Below are positions 43,432 through 54,406 of a stretch of DNA of 64,000 nucleotides, piece after piece. Each line of letters starts with the position of its first letter. The first letter of the stretch is position 1. The stretch is from Vigna angularis (lineage: Eukaryota; Streptophyta; Magnoliopsida; Fabales; Fabaceae), in the NCBI RefSeq assembly GCF_016808095.1, contig NC_068975.1, positions 36,912,001 through 36,976,000 on the forward strand. Reading direction: 5' to 3'. The notes under the pieces were generated by a model, which saw only the letters and a program-made list of their open reading frames with translations, had not been told where the DNA came from and made no database searches. The translations under genes were made by a program, and so were the position numbers.

Positions 43432-43541
43432 GAAACGGATGTGGGACATCCGTTTGCCTTCGACGGATGTCCGACTTCCGTCGACGGATGTGGGATATCC
43501 GTTGAAGGCCAATCGGATATCCCACATCCGTTTCGGCTCTG
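43432..43541. repeat. Left subterminal ACGGATGT palindrome cluster
   Basis: Six or more copies of (A/T)CGGATGT or its complement in about 110 bp, forming nested inverted repeats: GAAACGGATGTGGGACATCC near the left edge pairs with GGATATCCCACATCCGTTTC near the right. It corresponds to the palindrome at 61917-62100 near the other end. Such clusters may be transposase-binding sites; that is inference. Confidence 0.85.
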
Positions 43542-44064
43542 CTGAATTTTTTTTACTTTTTTAATTGTTTTTAAATTATTATATCTGAAATATATATTTA
43601 TATATTTGATATATTTATTGTTAAATGTTTTTAAATTTTTTTTTTGACTTAGATTATTATTTGAATATTTTATAAATTTTTTTATTTATAGTTTGTAAAT
43701 AAATTGATTAAGAATTAGATATGAAAATTTTTATATATTTAAATTATTTTTATTTCTTAAAATAAATATTATCAATTTAATTTATTTAATATTAGTAAAT
43801 TTGTATTTGTATTTATTTTATTTATAGTAAATTTGTATTTGTAATAATAATTAATTTAATAATAATTAAATGGAAATGTATTTAAATATATTATTTTAAT
43901 TAATTAGCTAATTGTTTCTTTTATTTAATTTTTGTTGTAAGTTAATAAATTAATTATTATTAGTTTAATTTTTTTTGAATTGCATTTTTTATAGTTTATT
44001 AATGATATTTGAAACAATAATTTATTTTAATTTTTGAAATTAAATAAACAAATTATTGTTAGAA

Positions 44065-46063
44065 ATGGCAAGAACACGTGGTGCATCTTTTAATTCTCGA
44101 GGTGAGAGTTCTCGAGGAGAGAGTTCTCAAGGAGAGAGTTCGTCGCAGGGCGAAGCTCGGAGAAGACCTACCGTTTCTGCTCGTAGAAGTCGGGCAGCTC
44201 CTATCCAGCATGACCCCATAGCTGAGGAGCGAGCCGTTGAGGAACAAACATATGAGGCGTATGAGACTCATGGAGAGGAGCATGCAGATGTTCATGACAT
44301 ACAAGAGGATGTCGCTGGATTTCCTGGAGGTCCACACGATCATTCATTGCTGACGCACTATGTTCAGCATGTAGCTTATGCTATTTCCCAAGGCCGGGTG
44401 AGTGCAAAAATAAAATTTATTTTATTATTTTTTTTAATAGAAAATTTATTAAATATTGATGTGTAGGATCGAGGGGACACACTGAAGTTGATCTCCCACG
44501 GAAAAAAAGTAAATAAGTTAGGACCATGCCACGAGGGAATTCAAGACATTGTGTTGAATTCCAGTTTGATGCCTCTTACAGGGATTTGTTATGATTACGT
44601 TGATAAGGGGTTACTCCTCGGATTCATAGAGAGGTGGCATTTTGAGACCAGTAGTTTCCATCTCCCTATAGGGGAGATGTCGATTACTCTTGATGACGTC
44701 TCGACATTACTTCACCTGCCCGTGATGGGACAAATGTGTGATTTGGAGGAGTTGGAGTTTGAGGAGGCTCGTACAGCCCTTGTGCAACTGCTCGGCGTTG
44801 ATGGTGGCACAGCAGGTGCTGAGATGGAGGACGCACGTGGTCCGAAAGTCAGACTCAGCTGGCTTAGAGAGATATATGTTCAGAGGTGTGAGTCGCAGCA
44901 TTGGGACTATGCTGCTAGAGCATATTTGTTGCATCTAGTAGGATGTACGATTTTTGCAAATAAGAGTGCCAGTTCTATACGCGTGTCTTACTTATTGTTA
45001 TTTAGAGACGTACACGCGTGTGGCAGATATGCCTGGGGTGTTGCTGCACTCGCCTATTTGTACGAGCAGCTCGGGGATGCGAGTCTCGCGTCCACGAAGC
45101 AGATGGCTGGATATTTGACTCTATTTCAGGTACAGTTATAACTTTGACATTTATTTCATGTATTTATTTCCATGTTCGAACATGGATGTAATTTAATTGA
45201 ATGATTATTTTTTAAGAGTTGGATATACGAACATTTCCCTGGCTTGGGGAGGAGGCGGTTGGTGACTTCTTACGATGATACCACACCACGTGCCATGAGG
45301 TGGCAGAGCCCTAGACAGAGTTCCACTCTCGCAGAGATTCGGTCACAGTTGGATGCGCTGACATACAGTGGAGTTGTATGGCATCCATATGAGGGGCATC
45401 GAGGCATTCGGCCATTCTTCGGCATCTGTATGTATTCTGGATGGATTCGGATTGGTGACACCCTTTGGCGTCATTTGCCTGAGCGTGTGCTGAGGCAATT
45501 TGGGTTTCAGCAAGACATTCCACGATCACCGACTACGGTTCCAGATGCAGATGTAGTGGCCATTGATCATATGTGGTTGCACTTCAGAGCTCACGTTGTG
45601 AGTAATGTCAGACATGCAGCATCCCCTTCTGACTGTGTTGATGGGTACATTCAGTGGTTCAGAAGGGTTTCGCATCCTTATATTATTGTTACTGCAGATG
45701 ACGCGCGACCGGCTCTTGCACCTAGACAACGCCCCGATGTTCCACGGGAGGCACGACCCCATCGTAGATCGTCTCCACCTTCACCATCTGGCGCCCTGGT
45801 ATATTATTTTTCATTGCTTATATTATTAAATTTTGATCACCTTGTTTATTTAATTGTTTGATATAATTATAATGCAGCCTAGATTTAGGCGAATGGCGAG
45901 AATGTTACAGTCCTTGATATCGTGTCGTCATGTCACCGAGGGTACTGTTGCACATCAGGTGTCAGTGGACCTGCTTCAGATTGCTAATGAAGGCATCGAC
46001 GAATATTCCACGCCTAGGAGAGAGCAGAGGCATGTGCGTGGTAGACGGTCGACGTCTAATTGA
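44065..46063 (+). CDS. Plant mobile domain (PMD/MAIN-like) protein carried by the Mutator-like element
   Basis: Four exons: 44065-44397, 44467-45129, 45217-45798, 45878-46063. Total 1,764 bp, giving 587 aa with no in-frame stop. The N-terminus (about residues 1-60) is a disordered Ser/Arg/Glu region with repeated RGESS. The rest carries plant-mobile-domain signatures (GLLLGFIERWHFETSSFHLP, GEMSITLDDVSTLLHLP, WLRE), as in 'aminotransferase-like, plant mobile domain' proteins and the host MAIN/MAIL1 proteins. PMD proteins are widespread in plant transposons, and host members act in silencing and genome stability. The molecular role of the transposon-borne form is not established. The ATG at 44065 is the first in frame; upstream codons would be TTG. 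The C-terminus is basic (RRTFRRMAR-like, VRGRRSTSN). It lies tail to tail with the transposase gene, 341 bp between stops. Confidence 0.88.
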
Positions 46064-46404
46064 TAGGACTTTATATTTCCTTTATCTGATTATGTATTAG
46101 AGGACTTTAAATTATCTTTGTATTTGTAATAGACATTTATAATTTCTTATAATTTCAATGTTTTCATTTTGAGTTACATGTTCTTTTATATTGGTTATAT
46201 AGATGATCAAATATTTATATGTTTAAGTGGAAAAAAAAAAGAACTTAATTAACAACAAGTAATATAAATATGATCATATATAAATAAATACTACATAAAT
46301 ATCACGAATAATAAAAATATAATTATCATGAATACTGACAATAAGTACTTAAATAACAAAATATAATAGTGTATTTCTACATATCTTCATACATAATATA
46401 AATA

Positions 46405-49260
46405 TCATGAATCACCTAAGTCAACATAAGATGTTGTTATGTCCATCAACTGTTCAAATGCGTGCATCCTACTAGTATAAATAGATGACCACGCTCGTGC
46501 CTCAGGATAACAGTGGGTTGAGGACATGATATTTACCGTAGGCAACGGACAACCTTCTTGTAGCTTAACCTACATTATACAAATAACAAAATATAATTGA
46601 CTGATAAGTAATTTTAAAATAAATTCATAACAAAATGCACTTACCTGCACAAAATGACATCCATGAACATGTCCTATACAAATTAAGCGATGTTGAGTGA
46701 TATCAGAAGGTGGTGTGGAACGTAGTGGAAAGATAGTATAATTTTGAGAGTATGACAAACACACTAAGATAACGTTATATCGGTTAGCAATTGCATAACC
46801 AATGTCTGGTAATGTCATCCACTTGCTCGTGTTAGCCTGTTATGAATAAAAGTTGTTAGAAAAAACCCTTTGTGCAATAAAGAAACTACATAAAACGGGA
46901 AACACTTACCGCAGACAGTGACTGCACCAACAAAGAGGACCTCAGTTCTTCTAGTCTATCATAGCCTCCTACTAGGCTTGCATATTCATCACGCCATCCA
47001 CTCAGTTCTTTGTACAACTCATTCCTCACAACAGGCCATGAATCTTCTCCGAGTCCCAACAACGCAGCAATGCATCTATACCCACAGTGACCATCAGCCA
47101 CAACATCAACAACGTCCACAATGAAGGGGTGAGTAGTAGAATGAAACTGGTCTATCATTGGAACTCTCCTTTTCTTCATTGCTTTTGGCTTTGATTGTAA
47201 TTTACTTCTCACAGATGAAGATTCTATGGTTGAATGAAAGGCGTCCACATACTCAAAATATGATGGATCCCGCGTAGTAGACCTTTCACTTCGTTTAACT
47301 TTACTTTTTTGTGCACCCTTTGTCTTGACTTTATGTAATGGAGGGACCATTGATGTCAATGTAGGACAAACAATTTCAAGTAACTTCTGCTTGATGGTGA
47401 CTTTACCGCCAATGTCAACCTCATTGAATCGTTCTTCTACTTGTTTCAACTCATCTTTAATGGATAACTGAGGCTTAGTTTCATTTAATTCAACATTTGA
47501 GAAATGCAATCTTCGCCACATGATATGAAATTCACCTATAGGGATCATCCTAGGATCATATCGTGCTAATTCACATGCACATGGGACACCAAATGTACGT
47601 CTCAATACGCATCCACACTTTGAGGAGTCCAATCCTATCTGCTGCACTATTTTCAATTCCTTAGTAATGAGATCCAATGCATATCGAGACACACGCCCAA
47701 TAAGTTCTCTATATATGTAGCCTTTAAAATAGTCACTCCTGAGCAACAAACTACTTTCAAATGACGCCTTAATCTTGTTGTGTTGTAAGATAATGACGTT
47801 ATGAATACTATCCCAACAATAACACAAATCACCCATACTATTGCTCAGAACTTTCTTCAGGCTCCAATGAGCAGATTCAGCCCTGAAACAAAAAAAAACT
47901 TCAACAAGTACAAATAAATATTTATCTACAAAACAAATAAATAAAATAACATTACAACATACCTATTTGTGGTTGTGTTCCCTAAATGCATTACTTTGTT
48001 CGTCCAGAACTTTACAAAGTATGTGCTGTACGGAATAATCCAATTCTGATTAACATATTCAAAGAACAAAGGCCATGATCTGCTTGCGTATTCAAAACCA
48101 TTCACATACTCAGCAAACAAGCTTTCATCAGCACAATCCATCACATTTTCCCATGCATCCATCAACACTTCCCAAACCTCAGTAGAATGAACTAACATTT
48201 TGCATTTAGCTTTAACATTTTTAAGGATGTGGAACCGACATAACATCTGATATGACTCAGGGAATACACTTGATATGGCATTCATCAAAGCCAAGTCTCG
48301 GTCAGTCACAATAACTTTAGGACCACCCTCAGATGTTAAAAATAAACCTTTCAGCTTTTCCAAAGCCCATGTGAAATTACTCTGCCTTTCAGTAGACAAG
48401 AAAGCAAATGCTGCTGAGAAGGTTAACCCTGTAGACGTCATACCCACAATCTCAAGCAACGGAAGTCTATATCTATTTGTTTTATATGTGGAATCCATCA
48501 TAAATACAACATTAAATGAGTTTAACAATTTCACCGCATCAGGATGTGTCCAAAACAAGTCAGTAACAACCTTTGAATCATCAACACACCTACTCCAGTG
48601 AATGTACTTATCCCGATCCAACAACATCATAAGTTGTTGTAGTTCAGTTCTGGACCCTCTTAATGATCGTTTATACGCATGCCTTGCGTTATAGATTTGT
48701 TTAATCGTTGTCACATTTCGATCATTATTTTGTTTGAGTGTTAATAAAATATTTGCAGGTGTAACTTTACTCTTTGTCATATCAACCAGTAATGACTTCT
48801 CACTCGTATTTAACCTGCCAGCATAAGGGTGACCCACTAAAGTTTCAGCCAACTCATGGTTGTGATGTCCACACATCACCTTCAACACCCATCCGGCCCC
48901 ATCTGAACATGGTTTACCCTTTAATCTAAACGGACATTCACATTTACGAGTGCCGTATACACTAGCCACTGCATCAGCTTTGTATTTCCTATATTTTCCC
49001 CCTCTTTCACATCCAAGCTTGACATACGTTTTTCTTCCCCGTACACCAGTAGCTATGTCAGATCTTACTATTACCACAACAAATCCTAAATCAAAAGCCA
49101 TCCCTCTTACCCATTGAATTAAGTGGTCCCGTGAATGAAATATTTCATTTGTTGTAAATCTATTTGTTAAATCTCTCTCTACAACTTTGCTAATTGATGA
49201 AGACAAATCAGATTTCAAACTACAACCAATCTGATAATCCATATGAAGATATTCATCCAT
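46405..49260 (-). CDS. Mutator-like transposase with FAR1-like, MULE, SWIM-like and OTU domains
   Basis: Four exons: 47963-49260, 46910-47882, 46645-46836, 46405-46569. Total 2,628 bp, 875 aa, no in-frame stop. From the N-terminus: a FAR1-type zinc DNA-binding domain (about residues 35-140, ending CGHHNHEL); a MULE transposase core with acidic residues in MMDSTYKTN and VTDRD, followed by CRFHILKNVKAKC; a SWIM-like CGC...PCAC motif near 522-536, with Cys where canonical SWIM has His; a basic linker (KSKVKRSERS); then an OTU cysteine-protease fold with the nucleophile motif DGHC near 696-699 and a C-terminal His candidate in GHVHGCHFVQV (exons 3-4). MULE transposases bind the terminal repeats and cut and paste the element. 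A fused OTU could remove ubiquitin-like tags from transposase or silencing factors; that function is inference. The exon 3/4 junction is least certain but keeps frame. Confidence 0.9.
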
Positions 49261-49487
49261 TTTAAATAATAATCACCTACAAAAATATAATGACCTTTAT
49301 TAACATAATTAATAATTAATCAAACAAATATAAAAATATTAATATAATTAAATTATATATTTGATATAAATAGAGTAATAAATAATTTTTTTATATAATT
49401 ATCAAATTATTAAAGAATTAAAGATACCAAAATCATCTATAACAAATTCATATTTTAACAAAATTATTACGTTTAAAAACTAACCAT

Positions 49488-49710
49488 CACTACAAGAAAT
49501 TGGTGTTTTACCGAAGGGTATTTACAGACGGCCTCAAGGCCTTCGGTAAAAGTGTTTTACCGACGGTCATTTAGTGTATTACCGAAGGTCTTGGAGGCGC
49601 TCGGTAATTAAGTGCTCATTTTAAATACCGAGGGTCTTGGCCGTCGGTATTGACTTGGTGAATTAAGTTACCGAAGGATATTTGGCCTTCGGTAAGATGC
49701 GTTATTAGTA
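49488..49710. repeat. 5' terminal and subterminal repeats of the CACTA element
   Basis: About seven copies of TTACCGAAGG / CCTTCGGTAA or variants, in both orientations, in about 220 bp after the CACTACAAGAAA end. In En/Spm elements subterminal motifs of this kind bind the TNPA-type protein; applying that here is by analogy. Confidence 0.88.
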
Positions 49711-49719
49711 AACCCCAAA

Positions 49720-50077
49720 TTGGGTTTCCCTCACCCATGTTTCATTTTTCGAGCCAAAAAAATTTGCTTTCTTCTTCGACGTAGTGAAGCGTTGTCAGTT
49801 TTCCCCCAAATTGGTTGCTTCGAAGCTCATTCGCTCACTTTCATTGACGAACACCGTCTCCATCCTTGGCACAGCCATTTGCAGACGCCGTCTTCAGTGG
49901 CAGTTCGGTCTGAGGTTGCAGGGGCTGACCATCGTCTCTTCATTCGCACAGGGGCGCCTGGTTGGAGGGTTTGTTTGAGACCAAGGGTTTGTTGGAGGGT
50001 ATTACCAGAGCGTCCATCTCCTTCCCTCACGCGTAGAGGCACAACCATTGACTGGTAGAGGATCCTTCGCAAACTTG
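49720..50077 (+). other. Putative transcribed leader of the CACTA element
   Basis: GC-richer than its surroundings, just inside the 5' subterminal repeats, ending in a good donor site (ACTTG|GTAAGT at 50078). A 112-codon frame (49720-50058) overlaps it but resembles no protein I know, so this is more likely a non-coding or leader exon spliced towards the transposase. A possible intermediate exon with consensus borders lies at about 52363-52420 (CAG|AAGGGG...GCGAAG|GTATGG). Confidence 0.45.
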
Positions 50078-51177
50078 GTAAGTGTCTCGTTCTATTCGAA
50101 AATGAAATGATCAACATTAATTGTTCCATCAGGGTGAAGTCTATTAGTCCTTGTTATAAGACCAAAATGTTCATGTTTTCCGTTAATGAATCTGCCATGA
50201 TGCATAGATTAGTGTTTGTAGTTTGTTTTGTAAAGTGGATACTGTATGTAATAACCATTACATAAGATTAATGAAGAGAGGGTAATGAAAAGTGAAATAG
50301 TTGATGTTTGAGGAAACATTTTAATGTTTCTGTTTGTGTTGTCAGAAAGGAACAAACTGGCAGAAGGGGAAAAAAAGTTTGGAAATTGGTATACAGATTT
50401 TGAGTGCCAAATGACGAGCTAATGTTGTATACTTATAGACAAAATAAAACCTACTTTTGTAGAGTGAGATTCAATCTTTAGTTGGAAGAAAATTGAACTG
50501 TTAAATAAATTAGAGAATGTTTTTAGTTTATTCTAGATGAATGGATAAGTTCTTTTAATTACTTTTTACATTGTATTCAAAGTATTGCAGTTTGAAAGTT
50601 GAACAACTACATAAATTATGGTTAAAATGATAACAGTAATAGGTATATTTTGTATCCTTGATACAGGAAACAAATTTTCTCCTTAATATTGATGTTGAAT
50701 ACTTTTATTTTTATTTTGTTATAAGCATGTGTGAAATGTAAAATTTTCAGAGAAAATTGTAATCAGAATCAATTAGTTAATTGATGTAATATTCCCAAGA
50801 TGTAGCACATGCAGTCTTTTATGCAGTTTAGAGAACATATGGAACTGATAACTGTCAACTTAGAGTAACTTTAGTTGTTGTACTTATAATGAACAGAGAC
50901 CTGTAATCCAATTTTTATGGGGTCTTTGACTTTTTATAGTTGTAGTAATCTCTCTAATAATCATTAAAAAGTAATATTCTTGAACCAATATTAATTAAGA
51001 AATACTAAATAATTTGAAGCAGATGAGTTTCTGAAAAGGGAAGAGTAGGTGTGGCAATGTGTTATGGAAAAGTTTGTTGTGGCAATGTGAGGATGCTTTG
51101 CATGTGATTTTAGTTGATTGAAAATTTGCCATAATGTGTTATGGAAAACCAATGTACAAATCAGTACTGTTTTTTGT

Positions 51178-52230
51178 TAGGAAGTTCATTAGGAAACTAT
51201 TATATCTGTTAAAGTATTTTGGTTTTAAAGCATCACTTTTTGAGTTCAAATGGAAGTGGAGTAGTGATATTGAGTTGCAGGCTGTTTATAACTCATTTTA
51301 GAGTTTAAACACAATTAAAATCATCAAACAAAGTTGCTTGAACATTCATTTGTGTGTTTAAATCTGTTCCATACTAGTTTTAGTATAAAATAACACAACA
51401 AGGGACTTTATGTAGTGGAGAATTTTTTGTCATGCTACTTTTTGATTATTTTCTTTGGCCACAAGTTGTCAAAATTTAAAGAAATTGGTTTGTTCAATTC
51501 TGGTGCAGTATGATAAATTTGTTTGGTGATGTTTGGTGATGTTTTAGTACGAGAAATGATATGAGTGAGATGTCCAAAACCAAATGCAGCTGCCTTATCT
51601 CCTGTGTTAATTTGCATCCTTTGTTTTTTCATGGTTGAGAGAGTTCTTTAGCGGTTGATCAAAGTAAATGTGAAATGATTAAAAAGGTTCCAGAAAAGGG
51701 GAAAAAAATAAAAGGATGGATGGGTGTTAAGCTTTGTCATTATACTAAAGCAGGGTTGTTTAACTGGCACAAGCTCTGTTTTAGAATGATTTGTTACGTA
51801 ATTAGTGGCACAGCTCCATCTTTCTTTGATAAGTCTTTCATCCTTAACACACTTTTCTTCTTTCTTTGTTTAAATCACTTTCATTTTCTTTTTATAGTTG
51901 TTAGGAAGTTCATTACGAAAATATTATTTATGTTCAAGATGGCCTGATCAAACAAGTCTACAGGACTTTGTTTTCTTATTTTTAATTGTTCACACTTTGG
52001 AAAAGTTTAAAAAACGAAGAAAGAATTAAAAGTAAAGTCTTATGCACCTCATTGGGTCATAGTTAGGTTTATATTAAGATTTTCTTTCTAAACCATCAAT
52101 TTTTGAGTTAAATTGGAAGCGGAGTAGTGATTTTGAGCTGCAATCTGTTTATAACTCATTTTAGAGTTTAAACACAAATAAAATCATCAAACAAAGTTGG
52201 TTGAACATTGAGCTGTGTGTTTAAATACCT
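51178..52230. repeat. Internal direct repeats of the CACTA 5' region
   Basis: A block of about 150 bp around 51220-51365 recurs at about 52090-52235. Both carry 'TTTTTGAGTT.AAATGGAAG.GGAGTAGTGAT', 'CTGTTTATAACTCATTTTAGAG' and 'AAAATCATCAAACAAAGTTG'. Related but more diverged units occur in the long intron of the second CACTA gene (59257-60518). Confidence 0.8.
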
Positions 52231-53069
52231 TTTTGGATACTATTAGGTAATGCTTAAACTGTTGCTGTGGTTATTAAATTAATGGAACAATATCTAATGA
52301 ATAACCTTAAATACACTTCTATTTGATGTCTTAGGTGAGTTTTTAAAGCAATTGTGGTCAGAAGGGGAGGATGAGAGTCTACAAAGAAGACTTGAGCAGG
52401 AAAGGATAACAAAGGCGAAGGTATGGTCACCTAAACTAAAATTGCATGATTATATGTGATATGTTATTTTCATTCTTGTTTCATGAATTTGATGTTGTTA
52501 TAAAATGTTGTGAATGTCCACTTTGAATGTTAAGTTATGTTGAATGGAGTTTATGATACTGTATACATTGAGTTTTGTCTAACTTTGTTTTGAATTGTTT
52601 GAATTTGATTGTCAAATATGTAAGAGCTTTTAGACTTAGAACCTAGAAAAAAGTGTTGGAAATCCCATGTAAGAACAAATTATAGTGTATGAGTGTGAGT
52701 GAAATCTTCCACTATGAGCAGCCATTATGGAACGTAAGCCTCGTACTATGCCTTGTTTACTAATACAAATTAGTTTTATCAACAAAAGAAGAGTAGAGTT
52801 TCATCTTTTCCATTCTAATCTCGCCTGTTTCATTTCTCTTGGTAATTGAGCAAAATAAAAAAGAGATAACAGAGAAAATTAAAGATGAGATATGAGATAC
52901 CAATAAAGGAGAAAGGAGATGATACATTTATTTTATCCAAATTCATGTTATCTAAGATGGAAAAGTACATGAATTCCCATTATTTTAGTCCCCAACAATA
53001 GAGACACATACAGCAGTACACACAAACATTCCTATTGATGACAGTAACTAAACAGAAACAAATTGAATA

Positions 53070-53290
53070 CTAGAATGCCAGATGAATTTGAATATGTTCC
53101 TGGAATCTTGAAGTGTTTTTTTGTTCATAATTAAGCTGCACCATAGTGTCATATGTTGCTCTGGCCGTCCAATCACTAGAGATAGCATTCCTGGACTGAA
53201 CCCAATAAATCCCTGCACTGCCACTGACCTGGAATCTCAAGTAGATTTCACCACTTGGAGGGTTGGTATAGTCAAACACTGACCTGGAAT
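53070..53290 (-). pseudogene. Captured fragment of an expansin-like gene
   Basis: On the minus strand a 69-codon stretch (53070-53279) reads DYTNPPSGEIYLRFQVSGSA and then WVQSRNAISSDW and YDTMVQLN. This matches the C-terminal carbohydrate-binding half of expansin-like proteins as I remember them (LRFQVSGSAG..WV...N.IP.DW..G..YD..IQL). Only this C-terminal piece is present, lying inside the CACTA element and antisense to its transposase. A 30-bp piece of it (about 53217-53246) is repeated at about 53279-53308. Gene-fragment capture is known in soybean CACTA elements. Non-functional as an expansin. Confidence 0.7.
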
Positions 53291-53564
53291 CTCAAGTAGA
53301 TTTCATCAGTTTCCTTGTTTAAATTTTCTAAACCAAGTTGCCCTATTAGCAGTAGCTTATAGTTGTTCAACACCATAGAAACACTTCATCCTCTTGTCTT
53401 CCACAGTACCCAACAACAATCTATTTATAAGTCAAACTAATTCAAGTTTCTAAGTACATGGATGTCTATTAAAATAATAATGGTGTTGAGGATATGGAAG
53501 CAAACTTTGAAATGTCTGAACTTTTGAAATAAAAGTATAAAATAGAGTACAGTGACTGCAGATG

Positions 53565-53706
53565 CAGAATCAAGTCCTTCAAATCAAGTCCTTGGTTGGC
53601 AAACAATGTTTGCAGGGTGGTGATGTTGTCAAATGGAGCAGGAATGTTATTTCTGGCTTCCTCCAAGATAGAGACTACCCCATCTCTTCAACCTGTCGGA
53701 ACTTTC
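53565..53706 (-). pseudogene. Captured fragment of a class III peroxidase gene
   Basis: The minus strand reads KVPTG, a stop codon, RDGVVS, then LEEARNNIPAPFDNITTLQT and FANQGLDLKDLI. That corresponds to the GRRDG...NIPAP...FANQGLDLKDLV segment just before the proximal haem His region of plant secretory peroxidases. One TGA replaces the expected Arg codon (CGA), and the reading departs from the family at the point where LSGAHTIG should follow. It is an internal gene fragment inside the CACTA element, with no promoter or active-site His. It lies near the expansin-like fragment and in the same orientation. Confidence 0.82.
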
Positions 53707-54406
53707 CTCCATTATGAGTATTTTTTTGTTATCAAAATCAAAGTGTCAACATATCTTACGTTCCTTTTGACTCCCTATGTGTTTCATAACTGTTATTTCT
53801 TACTTGTATCAATTATTGACATTCTAAGTTCCCAAGCTAATGATATCATTGTTTTAGAGTTAGAATATTTTTCAAATTGATCATGCTTGATTGCTCAGGT
53901 TGACTTTTTTTACCCTAAATGTGATCAAACCAAATAAGACAAAACCCACAACCCTCACTCATTCCACCTTCTCTTCCACTTCGAAGAAGAGAAACCCAAA
54001 ACCCTCACACCCATCACACTCTTTGTAGGAGGTGTAGGAATGTGCCCACATAGGGACCATTTTATAGCTGAAAGGAAAATCACTTTAACCAATCAACTTC
54101 CACCAAAGTGAACTAAAGAAAATCACTTCACACCAATTGAATTAAACTAAAATAGCATAAACAAACTTTGAAGAATGAGTTAGGCTAAACTCCACTAACT
54201 ACACTAAGTAGAATTAGTCTTAAACTATTCTAAAGTAAAACCTAAAAAAGTGTACTAATAGGTGAGAAATTGGGAATTCACCTAAAGTAACCGAAGTGTT
54301 CAAATTGCCTTCCATGTTCGACTTGAATAGTAATAGGTTTATTACTTATGTCGCATGGAGTGTTGCTGTTTTGACAATGATTTTTTTTTTTGGCTTGTCA
54401 CAGAAC

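Noticed and set aside
43229..43564. Overlapping open frames rich in RLPSTDV or RRKSDIRRRQ
   Set aside because: They cover the ACGGATGT palindrome cluster of the Mutator-like element. The repetitive residues are a by-product of the DNA motif.
49720..50058. 112-codon open frame near the CACTA 5' end
   Set aside because: It has no recognisable domain and sits where CACTA elements have a transcribed leader. It is kept only as a putative leader exon.
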